DNA of 64,000 bases from Eutypa lata (Eukaryota > Ascomycota > Sordariomycetes > Xylariales > Diatrypaceae), in NCBI GenBank assembly GCA_022661535.1, contig JAKULF010000006.1, positions 4,087,001 to 4,151,000 of the forward strand. Reading direction: 5' to 3'. Below the pieces are notes generated by a model. That model was not told where the DNA came from. It saw nothing but the letters and a program-made list of their open reading frames with translations, and ran no database searches. Below are positions 32,846-45,323 of the stretch, one piece after another. The position numbers and the translations under genes are program-made. How positions within the stretch are numbered: position 1 is the first letter of the stretch; each line of letters starts with the position of its first letter.

Positions 32846-33693
32846 ATGGAAAGGGGAAAGAAAAAAAAGGGGGTTGAGTTGAGTAATGGGATGGGATGCA
32901 GTGCTGTAGGTGGGTAGCATAGGAGAGGCGTCTGGCGTGTTTGCTTCGTTTGGTCTAACTGAATGAATATCGAGCTGATATCCAGATTTATTCGATGAAT
33001 ATATCACTGTCATCTGCGCATGCATATATATTTTCCGTATGCTACGTGTTGACTGAGAAACCTCTATTCATAAGCGTGATTAATTACATGTAAGCATCTA
33101 GATACAGAGCTTTAGCCGCGACAGAACATCGCATGGCTCCCTGTATTGCGCATGAGAGCGAAGAGTGCGTTAGATAGTATTTTGACTATTGTAGTGCATC
33201 CCATAAACAGGGTGCTTGGAGATGGCTGCACGATAGGGGAGGAGATAGAGAGCATTTGATGATAATAGGGTTTGCTGAGAGCTGTTGTCACAACAGCAGG
33301 ACCGTACTCAAGGTGGTGGAGTAGCTCTACCTGGCCTTATATAAGGGTGGGAGCATGCCATATAGTCCTAGGTGCTTCATTTCCTCTCTTTCTTCCTTGG
33401 AGCTTCACCAGAGCAAATATAAGAAGGACATTTCTGATGTGATACTAAAGATTTCCGACATAGGTTTCTAACAATACACTAAGCTTCCCGAGGTCTGGAA
33501 ATGGCCCGTAACTCTTCATAACATAAGGTGGACTGCCCCTTTCGTGGCATAGACACATAAAGCTATATTATCTAAACTATGGAGACCCGGAACGGCTTAA
33601 AGGCCTATGCCTTATATAGCCCTAGCTATCAAGGTTTCACGGCGAATGATAAAAGAATCATGACCATGAACTAACTACGCATTCGAATATGCT
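32846..33693. other. Intergenic
   Basis: 850 bp between two 3' ends, with no supported gene. The stretch 33,240-33,430 is faintly similar to DNA upstream of the NLR relic near 38,240-38,450. Confidence 0.5.
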
Positions 33694-34643
33694 TCAGCAA
33701 ATATTGGACATAAATGCCAAAAGCACGGCTGTGTACGCGGCAGACACAACCATGACCTCCAGGTTCGAGATCCTCAAGATGACGGCGACGAGAATGGAAA
33801 AGGCCGCAATCCAGCCCGATATGACGACGAGCTGCGAGCCTCCAAGCGACGACGAGTGCGGCAGGGTAGCGAAAGGGGCGACGAGGAAGGCGACCGTGAG
33901 CGCGGCGGTGATTATGCGGCCGGCGATGTTGGCGATGAGGATGTTGTTCTGGTGCGACCACCGGTGAACTCTTCCGAGAGGGTTGGGGGGTTCTTGTTCT
34001 TCGGGGCTGCTCCGTTGAGGCCTCTGCTTCTTGGATAACCTCCAATACCGGAAGACGCGCAGGCATTGGTGGAGCCAGAGTTGAATGGGGTCCGTACGAG
34101 ACCGTGACCCGAGGTCCACTCGCAGGAGCCGCGTCTTGTATATCCCAGGTAGAGTCAGGTCGGTTCGCAGGCTGGACTGTTTGGCATCGTCTAGGAGGGA
34201 GAATGTCTCCATGGACATGATGTTGTTGAAAGCGACAAGCGCTTCGTCTAGTACGTATGCACCGTTTTGTCATTAGCGTTAAGTTAGGATGTGCGATTTA
34301 ATGATAGGTATTTCAGCGCACCATATTGCCTAAGTAGCTCACGAAGCTTTAATACTAGCTCTCGGTTGATGACTTCCCCTATCTCGGGAAACTCGGGGTC
34401 TCTTTTGACATATTTCAGGCCGAGTTTATCAGTAGGGGCAGGGTCGAGGCCCGATCGGAGACCAGCCTGATAGATGTCATGGTCTAGTTCGGCGATCTCA
34501 TCTTCCAGGAAGCGGAGATTCAGGAGGTGAGTTGTTCTGAAGCGACGGAATCCGTGGAGAGTGAGGTCGTTGTCGTCGGTGGCGCTCTCCCAGAAATTTC
34601 CAAAATTACTTGTTAACCTTTTAGCGTCTGTAGGGGTAGTCAT
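33694..34643 (-). CDS. DUF6594-like membrane protein
   Basis: Two exons, 34643-34322 and 34247-33694, joined across a 74-bp intron, give 291 residues. The N-terminal part has the pattern seen in fungal DUF6594 proteins: a HGFRRFRTTHLLNLRFLEDEI helix, then a region ending with LRQYDEALVAFNN over the splice junction. The C-terminus has three hydrophobic helices (TAALTVAFLVAPFATL, VISGWIAAFSILVAVIL and VVSAAYTAVLLAFMS) and ends close to the last one. The function of the family is unknown. The assignment rests on this overall layout and not on a catalytic motif. Confidence 0.75.
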
Positions 34644-35743
34644 GCTAGGGAACTGAGAGGGCCGTTAAGACAAGATATCAAGAAATTCAAGTTTGGATTA
34701 CCCCGAACGTTGAAGCTATTTATGTTAATTCAGCTTAATCGAATAACTAAGTAATGTACAAAGCATCTTCAAGCCGAGGCAGAATCGCAGCGTGAGCTGT
34801 GCATGTAACTAGTAATTTTGCTGTAGGACTTCGATCCAAGAATAGTTGATTGCGGAAACTGTGTTAGAAGTAGGCGACCTATATTTAGGGAGTTATAACT
34901 TGTATTATGCACCTATGAATACCGAAACCTCTTATCACCCCTCTTTGAAGAAGTGAAGAAAGTGATCACAAATTTGCCTCAATTCCGTAGCAGGAAGGAC
35001 GCCTTGCAGTTTGCCTTGCGTAGAGGCTGAATCTCTCTGGCGCCACACCCATTTGGATATACAAAAAATGTGTTAGTAACAAAAGAGGTAAGGGGGTTGG
35101 GGGTAGTGTTGCATATGTGTGGCCTAACATGTGCTATGCCTTGTGTTTCATAGCTAATGGGCGGGAGGCTTGGATTTGGTATTAACCAATTGGGAGAGTT
35201 GCGGTCCGAGTCTCACCCGATTTATGACGTTTGTCGGATATTCTGCGTTGGTATTTTATGCTTTAAATAGACCTACGTTGGTTACTACTTGCTTGGTGTT
35301 GGCATGTTATATGCAGGTAGTCAACATCTGCATATGCACTAGGTAATGTGCAGTTAATGGTATCCAACTGATTCATATGTATGCCATAACATGAAGCCAC
35401 CAGCCCTACACGCAAGCTAACTAATACAGTCAATGTACATGGACGTAGATATCTCGATTGGGTCCACAAGTTGGACTAACATCACTTCTCTGTCTGTGAG
35501 GGGTAACGCTCTACATGCAAATGGAAGTAAAAATCCGATGTCACCTTCACGCACGCAGTATTTTATCGACTACCTCTTGTTTCAATGGCGTGAGACTCCT
35601 CTACATTGACTAACTCCCACATACGTACATACTCTATCGATATCTTGAAATTTTGGCTACCCTCAGCCTAGGCCCTAGGTATGCCAACAGAAGAGGAAGT
35701 ACGTGAACTACAGTGAAAACGACAACCTAGAGTTAGCAGTGCC
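34644..35743. other. Promoter region of the flavin monooxygenase, with a diverged repeat
   Basis: 1.1 kb without a supported gene. The part at about 34830-35045 resembles 37712-37920 on the far side of the monooxygenase gene. Confidence 0.5.
34830..35045 (+). repeat. Diverged direct repeat flanking the monooxygenase, left copy
   Basis: Alignable by eye with 37712-37920: both have TCCAA(G/T)AATAGTT, ATTATGCACCT about 70 bp later, and GCCTTGC(G/A)T about 110 bp after that. Identity is perhaps 60 percent with small gaps. It may be an old transposon terminus or a segmental duplication. Confidence 0.45.
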
Positions 35744-37094
35744 ATGAATCCTTCCATTAGGATCGCCATCATTGGTGGCGGCTTGGCGGGAGCCTCCCTA
35801 CTTCATGCCCTCATCAAGGCCCCCCACCTAGATGTCCACATCTTCGAATCTGCCGACGCTTTCAAAGAAGCTGGTATGGCCATCGGCATTGCGCGAAACG
35901 CGCAAGCTGCTCTTGAGCTTATAGGCCCTTCGGCCGCACAGTGTCTGGACCGCGCTGGAGCGGTCGCAATGCGGGGCGTTCGGTTCATGTTAGCCCAAGG
36001 CGAGGGAGCAGGGACCATGGTTGATGAAGTCGATGACGTGGTCCAAGGACAGCGCCTCACCAGCATCGTTCATCGCGCCGCCTTCTTGCAAGAACTGCTA
36101 GCTGACGTCCCCCACGATCGGATGCATGCCTCTAAGAAGCTCCAGAAGGTTGATCAAGACCGTTCAGTTGTCACCCTTTCCTTTACCGACGGGACTACAC
36201 ATGAATGCGACATCCTCGTCGGTGCCGATGGCATTCACAGCACTGTTCGAAAACTCATTCTGGGTGAGAACGATCCAGAAGCCGCTCCCAAAAACAGCGG
36301 TGCCTGGGTAGTTATGACCCTCCAACCATTCGACAAAGCCCAAGCCGTCTTGGGAAAAGAGTTTGTAGACATCGGGGACGCCCGCGAATATGGGTGGGCT
36401 GGTCACAACACTTTCCTAATGCATAACATCCTGAGCGGCGGCCAGCTCGTTCAATTTGCTATTTCCTCTAATGACGAAGAAGGCAGCGAGCCTAGATTAT
36501 TAGACCGTTGGCAACGCAACGTAAGTTCGCACGAGATCAAGAGACTGTACCAAGATTGGCCACCTCACGTTAACAAGGCTGTAAACGAAGTAAGTAAGAT
36601 TTTTCAATCACCGGGTCTATTCGGAGCACCATATAATATGGCGATATTGACAATGCGTGCAGCTGCTTTGTGATAAACCTGAGCACAAAGCATTGTATCT
36701 TTGGGATCACCCCAGAGCGCGCAGTTATGTTTCCGGTCCTATGTGTATCGCCGGGGATGCGGCCCACTCGACCACACCATGGCAGGGTTCCGGTGGTGGA
36801 ATGTCTATCGAAGACAGCCTTATCCTCTCCACATTACTCGGACGCGCCAAAACCCCTACCGAGGCCCTCACGGCCCTGAAAGTGTATGATCAGGTTCGCC
36901 GCCCTCGGACGCAAAGGATTGTCGAGTCTAGTCGGATCACGGGTGCCATGTTGACCGGTAGGAATGAGGAGATGGGACTGGATCCGGAGAAGTTCCGTTC
37001 ATTTATGTCACGGTGGGACTTCATCATTGATATAGATATGAAGAAACACCGCGACGAGGCCCTACAGATGATGGAGGCTGAATTGCGGGTATAA
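35744..37094 (+). CDS. FAD-dependent monooxygenase, salicylate-hydroxylase-like
   Basis: Two exons, 35744-36589 and 36663-37094, separated by a 73-bp intron, give 425 residues. The dinucleotide-binding motif is IAIIGGGLAGASLL (residues 7-20), the DG motif is VGADGIHSTVR and the GD motif is CIAGDAAHSTTPWQGSGG, in the correct order for group A flavoprotein hydroxylases, which add one oxygen atom to aromatic rings using NAD(P)H. The start follows a non-coding stretch and the N-terminus has no extension. No aromatic-pathway partner is adjacent, so the substrate is open. Confidence 0.88.
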
Positions 37095-38574
37095 GTGCTA
37101 TATAATGATGATATTGGGCCGGCCAATTACTCTAGCAGTAGCAATTCTGTTTCGAAGCCCTAGCAATTTTAAGTGTGGTTCGTCCAACACAGGCTTTACA
37201 AGAAGGCGAGCTGCAACAGAATAATGACATCAGAGACATTTGAGTGAAGTATAAAGAAATTAGAGAGCGGGTGAGCAGGCCTAAGGAGAGGACTATGGTT
37301 AGGCTACCCCTAAACAAAATATCGGGTACTGTAACCCACCATCGGTGATCCGTATGTGGGGGCCGGGCCGGGGACCAACCCTTACGTTCCATGTGTTCGC
37401 ATATAGCGTTTGGTGTTGTAATGCCACATGATTAGGCACGTAGCCTTACACGCCGCATGGTCACTGGGGGCGGCGCGCTGGGTAAGCAGATGTATAAGCG
37501 GGTGTGAGCGGATGGGACCCGACATCGTTCGGACAGTACGAAGAGACCTTCGGGGTACTCAGGGCTCTACGGATGTCCAGCCCTAATAGAAACCGGGGCC
37601 TATAGTACAACCTACAGGCGGACCGGCCTAGTAGAACCTGGAGACCAAGGTGAATCGTAAATACCCAGTCCACACACCCATAGGGAGTGTTCGATATTGC
37701 CGTAACTAGGCTGGTCCAATAATAGTTAAGCCTGGGAACTCCTGTAGAATCTAGTGGCGTATCTGCAGCTACTCGTAATTCATATTATGCACCTGGGCAC
37801 ACCGACATGTCTTGGAATTTTCTCTTCAAAAAGAGGTGATCGACAATCTCCATAGCTTCATGGTAGGAAGCCTCGTGTTACGCCTTGCATGGATGCTCAG
37901 TCTTTAGGTCCCACTATTTAGGGGCTGTGGTTGAAAAAGTGCCTTGCCCTGCTAATAAACCCTTTTCACTTGCGTGCATCAGTGCCACCTACCATAACGA
38001 TGAGGACGAATCAGCGATTTCACAAGAACTCCATATGCCTCTCTCTCTTCACGGCGTCCTGAAAATCCGTTAAGTGTACATTTTTGATAGCGACATATAT
38101 AATTCGTTTTCTGGATCTTACAGGGCTTTCTCTCGCAAGATCTACCCCCTATCAGCTGGGCAAATATGAAATGAGGCTGAGTGATTGGGAATAGGCGAAT
38201 GAATATATCGGAACCTAGTTTAATCAGGTATCATTCATAGTCGCTCTTGAAGAGGAGGATATAAGCAACACCTGCAGCTGAGAGGCGTAGTCAATGTCGG
38301 TCCATTCATATTCGTACAGCTCACGGCTAGATAGTAGCTCTGCCACATTCGTGTACATAAGATGCGAACCCCCTCCATGCTCCTAGATACCCCGTTTCTA
38401 TCCTTTCTTGTCTTCAGAGCTTCAGCAGAGAGAAATATAAGGCTATTTGAATGCAACACCTATCTTATTTTCCGGTTTGTGAGGTGTACTCCAACATGCT
38501 ATATTGGCGGAACCTACCACCCTACACAATATCTTCTGCACTCATTCTTTACGCAATACACGGCCTACTACACC
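37095..38574. other. Intergenic between the monooxygenase and the NLR relic
   Basis: 1.5 kb with no supported gene. It includes the right copy of the diverged repeat and, near its end, the presumed promoter of the NLR gene. Confidence 0.5.
37712..37920 (+). repeat. Diverged direct repeat flanking the monooxygenase, right copy
   Basis: The partner of 34830-35045, in the same orientation and about 2.9 kb away. Confidence 0.45.
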
Positions 38575-41500
38575 ATGTCCAACCCTAGTAACTATACTGT
38601 TGGGTGGATCTGCGCCATCGAAGTAGAACGCGTCGCGGCACAGGCATTTCTCGACGAGGAGCACGATGAGCCAGATTACCTCCCTGTCAATGATAACAAT
38701 TCTTATGTCCTGGGTCGGATTGGAAAGCATAACGTTGTTATCGCTTCCACGCCGCATTCCTAATATGGGCTTGTCAGCGCGGCTACCGTTGCTAGAGACA
38801 TGGTCCGTAGCTTTCCTAATGTGAGGATCGGTCTGATGATAAGACTAACACCCCCTTAATATACCACCCCTTTAACGCCCCGAGCTTTAAAATAAGGTAT
38901 TACCATTACTTTTAAATTTCGAATTATAATATTTTAATAATTAAATAAGCAATTATTATTAAACTTTTATTAATATAATTATTATATAATAGAAATTATT
39001 AATTTCGTATTTAAATGTTTTTAAAGATTTTTTTATAATTTTTTTTATTAAGTTTTAACGAAAGTTTTTTTAAAAAAATTAATTATTTTCTTTTTTACTT
39101 TTTATACGTTTTTTAATTAAATAAACGTTATATTTAAATTAAAAAATACTTTTTTTTTAATTTTATTTTTTTAAAAATTATAAATAAATAATTATTTTAT
39201 TATTCGTTAATTATATATTTATAATTAATAATATTAAATAATTTATTAAACTTTTTAAAGAATAAACGAATAATTAAATTTATAAAAAAAAAATTAAATT
39301 TAACGAAATCTTTTTAAAAAATACTTATATTTATAAATAATTTAAGTATTTTAAAATATAACTTAATTATTAATTTAACGAAATTAAATTTTAAAATAAT
39401 ATGTTTTTTTTATAAATAATATTTTTATCGTTTACGATTTTTCTTTTATAAATTTATTATTTAAAACTTTATTTTTATTTATAAGTTATATTTTTAAAGT
39501 TTAAAATTTTATATTTATATATTTTAATATTATAAAAATATTATTTTATATTTTATTAAACGTTTAAAAGAAATTATTTTTATTAATAACTTTTAACGTT
39601 TAATTAAAATATTTTTCGTAAAATTAAAAGCGAAAATATTATTTAAAATACGAAAATACGTTTATATTTAAAAATTATTATATTTACGAATTATAAATCG
39701 AAAAATAAATAACGTAAATTTTATTAATAAAATAAAGCATTATAAATTCGTTAAAAATATAATTATTATAATCGTTAAAAATAAAAAGTTTTTATTTTTT
39801 AAAATTAATTAATTTAATATAAAAAATAAATATATTTTAAAATTATTATAAATTAATTTTTATATTAATTTAATTATTTAAAGTAATAATAAAATATTAA
39901 TTTTTATATTTATTAAATTTATTATTATATTATTATTATTATACGTTAATATTATTAAAAATAATTAATAATTAAAAAATATAATCGTTAAAGTTAATAT
40001 ATACGATAATAAATATTTATTTTTATTTATAAATACTTTTTAAAAAAATTACTTTTTTAATAACTTTTTTAAATATAAAGAAATTATCGCTTATATTTTT
40101 TATTATTTTAATTTTATTAACGTTATATTTATTTTTATTTAATATTATTTTAATATTAAATAAAATTAAATAATTAAATAATATATCGTAATTTATAAAA
40201 ATAACGTTATTTAAGCATTTATAATTTATTATAATATTTTTAATAATTTAAACTTTAAAATAACGATTAAAAAAACGCGTTATTTTTTTATTTAAAACTT
40301 AATTATTTTTAAAATATAATATAATTAATTAAAATAACTTTTATTATTATAAATACTTTTTATCGTTTTTAACTTTTTTTTTATTAATACGCTTTTAATT
40401 TAACGCTTAATATAAATATATTTAACGTAATATAACTTAATAATTAATTGAAAAAACTTATTATTTAATATATTATTAATAATATTAATAACTTAATTAA
40501 TAACGATAAAAATTATATTATTAAAATAATTAAAAAATAAAAAATAAAAAAATAAATTTTATTTTTCGAAAAGATGCGGTAAAAAATAAAAGAATTTATG
40601 GTAAAGGTATAATGGGTACTTTAATACTTTACGATGAAGCACGGGGCGTTAAAGGAATGGTGCGTCAAGGGGGTATTAGTCTTAGGGATTGGCGGTGGAG
40701 CTCCAAGCCCGAAGCATGATATTCGCCTGGGGGACATTGTAGTCAGCTCCCCTGGCCACGGGAATGGTGGTGTATTCCAATATGACTATGGAAAAACGAT
40801 ACAGAACAAGAAATTCACTGCTACGGGTCACCTGAACCAGCCGCCACCGTTCATGTTAACAGCCATAACCTCACTCAAAACGGTATATCGAATGAAAGGC
40901 CATCGACTTCAAGAATCAATTGAGAACATCCTAAGTAAATACGAGAGACTTCGGGATGAATATCAACGACCGGGCCCTGTCATGGATAGGCTGTACAAAC
41001 CTGATGCTGTCCATGTAGCGAAAGGTGGCGAAAGTTGCGAGGCAACTTGTGATAACAACGACTCCCATCTCGTTATCCGTAGTGTCCGGCCTGCGAACCA
41101 CAATAACCTGGAAATCCATTACGGCTTGATTGCTTCAGCGAACCAATTGATGAAAAATGCTTTGATCCGGGATCAACTCGCAGCGGAGAGAGATGTACTA
41201 TGTTTTGAGATGGAGGCTGCGGGACTGATGAACCACTTCCCTTGCCTCGTCATTCGTGGCATTTGCGACTACTCGGACACACACAAAGACGTGGTTTGGC
41301 AGGGCTACACAGCAATGGCGGCGGCTGCGTATGCAAAGGATCTGCTTAACAAGATTACGCCGAATAAGGTTGAGGTAGAAAGGACACTTAGCGAAGTATT
41401 TTCTGATAGTTAGTTACCCCGAGTCCGCTTATGGAAGCTACTAGATTGTGAATTCACTGTTTTCCAGAACGCCATTTATAGGCAATATTTATCTGATGCA

Positions 41501-44454
41501 CTTTCTAACTATGTTTGTAGTTTCCAATTCAGTATCGACCATCAAAAAAACGGTTGGGCATGTGGGAACTCAATTAGAAATGAAGGAAAAGCTCGATTTC
41601 CTCAACTGGCTGATAGTAGATGAATATAGCTCCCAACATACGGACATTCTCAAGAGGTGGCACCCAGAAACGGGACAATGGTTTATAAACTCCGACGAAT
41701 TTCAAGAATGGCTCAGTACCGGTAAGCAGACTTTATACTGCCCAGGTATTCCGGGAGCGGGCAAAACAATCACCACAGCAGCCGTAATTCATCATATCAG
41801 CGAGCGAGCTTCGAGGAAGTCTAGAATCGGAATCGCATATTTCTACTTTAATTTCTCTCGACAGAAAGAACAGACAGTGGAATACTTTCTTGCGAGTGTT
41901 TTGAGGCAGTTCGCTTTTGGGCAAACTTCACTTCCTGAGAAGCTGGGGAAACTTCACTTAAAATGTAACCGTCAAGCGAGACGACCTTCATACAAGGATC
42001 TCTTTAAAAACTTGAAATTGATTCTAAAGTTATACACAAGAGCGTACATTGTGATGGAAGCATTAGATGAGTGTGCCACGGTCAATGGATGCCGCAAGGG
42101 AATTATATCAACAGTCTTGAACCTCCAAGAAGAAACCGGAGTAAACATCTTCTTTACCTCACGGACGAGCGACGAAATAGCAGTGGCAATAGAGAAGGAC
42201 TTGGTTTTACCAATTTTTGCAAGGAATGTGGACATACAAAAGTATTTGGACCACCAAATGCTCCTTCAAGACCTGGACATCTTTGACCAGCAATTCCGGA
42301 AGCTTGTTGCGTCGGAACTCGCCAATGCAGCTAAAGGGATGTAAGACATCATATTCACTCATACCTTTCTGATACTAAGTGTATTTCCATAGGTTTCTAG
42401 TTGCGGAACTCCATTTTAACGCTCTTATGGCTTTACCATCAAAAGGAGACATTAAACATGCTTTACGCAATCTGGCCGAAGGATTGGATGAATTGGACAC
42501 AATATATGAACTGGCCATGGACAAAATTGAAAACCAAGGTAGTGGCTATAAGTGCCTTGCAAACAAAATACTGGCATGGATCGTTCATGCTTACCGGCCG
42601 CTGTTTATACGAGAAATCCAGCACGCACTTGCCACGAAACCACACACCACGATGCTCGATGAAGACTATATTCCAAGCAAAACAACGATGATATCGGTCT
42701 GTGCGGGGCTAGTTACGGTTGACGACGAGAGGGGTACGATCCGTTTAATTCATTATACTGCCCAGGAATACTTCATACGGGCCCAAAGCAGATGATTTCC
42801 TGATGCACACCTAGCTATGGCGAAAACCTGCCTTACTTACCTCTCTTTCCAGGAATTTGGCAACGGGTACCAACCAGATCAAGATTTCGAAATGCGATTA
42901 AGATCTAATCCTTTCTATGATTACGCTGCTCATAATTAAAGAAATCACGCCCGTATCGCTTCGACCTGCAAGAGGGCTGTCTCGTTCCTTCAGAGATTAC
43001 CCCAAGTTGAAGCTTCTGCCCAAGCACTGCTGGCCCAAGAATACAGACCATTTACTTTCGGTTCCACAAGCCTACATCTCGCAGCGTACTTCGGACTTAA
43101 ATCAGCAGTAAAAGCGGTATGGGACGAAAACAATTTCGACAAGGAAGATAGCGAGAGGCGGACTCCACTATCATATGCTGTTACCAACGGGCACAAAAGC
43201 ATCGCCAAGTGGTTGCTTGCAAAAGGGGCACGGGCAAACCCAAGTGATATATTTGGACATTGCCTGTTGGAATCCCCCGTCCTAACAGGGAATGTAGGCA
43301 TTGCCAAACTCCTTGTCAAGAAGGGAGCCGAGGTCGACTCAAGTGGTAATGATGGTCGAACGTAGTTGAAGCTTGCTTTCCATCGCAAATACGGGGCTAT
43401 GGCCAAGTTGTTATTTAACTACAGCCACAATACGGATTTAAGAGACTTAAATAAGCGAACGCCATTATCGCATGCTGCGGAAAATGGATGGGTCACGATA
43501 GTGGAGCAATTATTAACACACGAAGTCAACGTCAATTCAAAAGACAGAGATTGGCGGACGCCACTATCGTACGCTGTCGAGAATGGATGGGTGGTCATTG
43601 TGGAGCAACTACTAAAGTACGGAGTAGAAGTCAATTCACAGGACATAAAGGGACGGACGCCATTAATGTTGGTTGTTCAGAATAGAAGAGAGACTATTGT
43701 TCTACTACTACTTGCTGAAAAGGCTAGGACCGATATACATACTACCCACTTTCAGACACCAATTTACGTGGCCATTGTTAAAGAATACGAAGCCATTATA
43801 AAGATGCTGCTGGAGAGGGAAATAAAAGCTGATTCATTAACCCTTGCTGCAGATCTTGGACATGTGGGTATTGTTAAGTTATTGCTTCAGAAGATCGGCT
43901 CTGCTTTAACTGTCGAGAGTCGTCATACGTCGTTATCTTGGGCTACCTGGTACGGTCACGAACCTGTTGTCCGACTTTTACTGGCGGCTGAAGCAACAGG
44001 AACGGCAATGGACCCAAACGACAATACGTGGGGCTTAATATCTATCGCTTCTAAACGCGGGCATGAGGCCATTGTTAAGCTTTTGCTTGAGGTAGATGGG
44101 GGCGACGCCGCTCCCAAGATCAACAATGAATGGGTATCACTGTCGTATGGGGCACGTCATGGGCACAAAGCTGTTGTAGAGTTACTTCTTGGGATAAAAG
44201 GAGTTCAAGCTGATTATAAGGACAACACGGGCCGGACGCCGCTATCTCATGCTGCTGAACGTGGACGCAAGACGGTTGTCGAGTTGTTAGTATCGACAAA
44301 GGGGGTCGAGGTCAATTCCAAAGACAGCGACAACCTAACACCGCTATCATATGCAATTCGGAACGGACACGACGATATCACACAGCTTCTTCTAGATAAT
44401 GGTGCTACAAAAAGGTCAAGATCATCCTGCACAGATACGACATCCGGAGGCTGA
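38575..44454 (+). pseudogene. NLR-type gene (PNP_UDP - NACHT - ankyrin repeats), disrupted
   Basis: The parts, in order: a start with [20 protein letters not shown] (nucleoside-phosphorylase-like domain); a transposon at 38842-40682; the rest of that domain from 40685; an intron at 41409-41520; a NACHT domain with Walker A GIPGAGKT and Walker-B-like VMEALDEC; an intron at 42341-42392; then about a dozen ankyrin repeats to 44454. Without the element the coding length would be about 1290 codons. The same frame can be followed through all exons with no indel. Four in-frame stops break it: TAA at 38761, TGA at 42793, TAA at 42937 and TAG at 43363. Each can arise by C-to-T or G-to-A change. Fungal NLRs of this class are thought to sense non-self and trigger defence or cell death. 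The Walker B segment has Glu where Asp is usual. Confidence 0.88.
38842..40682. mobile_element. Tc1/mariner-superfamily element (Fot1/pogo-like size), RIP-degraded
   Basis: The element is 1841 bp. Its ends are 41-bp inverted repeats: 38842-38882 (starting AGACTAACACCCCC) and 40642-40682 (ending GGGGGTATTAGTCT). They agree at 34 of 41 positions and all seven differences are transitions. It is bounded by TA on both sides (38840-38841 and 40683-40684), the target duplication of Tc1/mariner elements. Taking out the element plus one TA restores GLM-I-GIGGG in the host reading frame. The interior is almost pure A+T with residual C mostly in CpG, and no transposase frame survives. Size and TA duplication suit Fot1/pogo, but the family cannot be confirmed. 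Confidence 0.92.
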
Positions 44455-45012
44455 TATCTGATCATGGTGTTCGGATTAAGGATCTATCATCTCGTGCTGT
44501 CATATCCACCCGCTTTCCACCTCACTGCCTAGCTCTTTAAGCTATCTATTACATTTATTATTGAGTGCCACTGCATTATCGCCAAACATGTAAACTTCTC
44601 ACGGTACGAAGCTAGTTGAACAGAATGTTACCTTCAAATTAATTTTATAACGTGAATTATATAAATAAAAGATTAATATGAAATAATAATATAATAATTT
44701 AAACTTTAAAATTAAAAGCTGCATGTTAAGTAATTAATAAAATATATATTTTTATTTCTTTAAATATTATATAAATTATATATTAATTAAAAATATTTTT
44801 TATCATTATGAATTAATTATAATAACAACGGCTTATAAATAATAATAACTTGTAAATAATAACAGCTTATATATAAGTAATGAAACAAATTATAAAAGCT
44901 GGCAAAATAATATTGCCTAGAAAAATATGACGCGGCTGGGGTGGCTCTATTAAATCCTGCGCGATCCGCCATGGTCCTTAGCCGCAACAGAGCTGTTGGT
45001 TGCACCGCAGCT

Positions 45013-45060
45013 GCGGTGGCGCAGCCACCATACGGAGAGAGGCCTCCATGATGAGGCAAG
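45013..45060 (+). repeat. 48-bp dispersed GC-rich repeat, copy 2
   Basis: The partner of 14691-14738, with 5 mismatches and the same GGTGGC-GCA-GCCACC hairpin. It again follows an AT-rich tract. Confidence 0.75.
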
Positions 45061-45135
45061 ACACAACAACCCTCCCTCGTTTCACTCCAGTCATACCATC
45101 TTCAGTTAAAAACGAGGGCATATCAATCCATTAAG

Positions 45136-45171
45136 AACAAAAACAAAAACAAAAACAAAAACAAAAACAAA
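45136..45171 (+). repeat. CAAAAA microsatellite
   Basis: Five to six uninterrupted copies of the hexanucleotide, about 30 bp ahead of the ATG at 45203. Confidence 0.85.
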
Positions 45172-45323
45172 GCACATAGGTTACTTGCTCAGCACCGCTG
45201 TCATGGGTCCTCTCTTATCAACTCAACGTCTTATACCCGACTTGCCTCTGATTGATACGAAAGGTAAGTAAACATCTGTTTAGATCGCGGGAAACGAACA
45301 ACCAGGCTGACAGGCAGAAAAAA

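Larger units (their letters stand above)
44455..45202. other. Intergenic with an AT-rich transposon relic
   Basis: AT-rich DNA from about 44,637 to 44,935 leads into the 48-bp GC-rich repeat and then a (CAAAAA)n microsatellite. No gene was seen. Confidence 0.65.

Noticed and set aside
33240..38450. Faint similarity between 33,240-33,430 and the DNA upstream of the NLR relic (38,240-38,450)
   Set aside because: Only short pieces match (for example GAGCTTCA and AAATATAAG) with irregular spacing; not strong enough to claim a repeat.
4570..44940. ATGACGCGGCTGGG present near 4,580 and near 44,930
   Set aside because: A 14-bp match is expected several times by chance in a window this size, and the flanks do not align.
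45203..45320. Joining MGPLLSTQRL (45203) to the gene at 45324
   Set aside because: No intron of 40 bp or more with AG in the required phase exists; the only in-frame option is a 16-bp intron.
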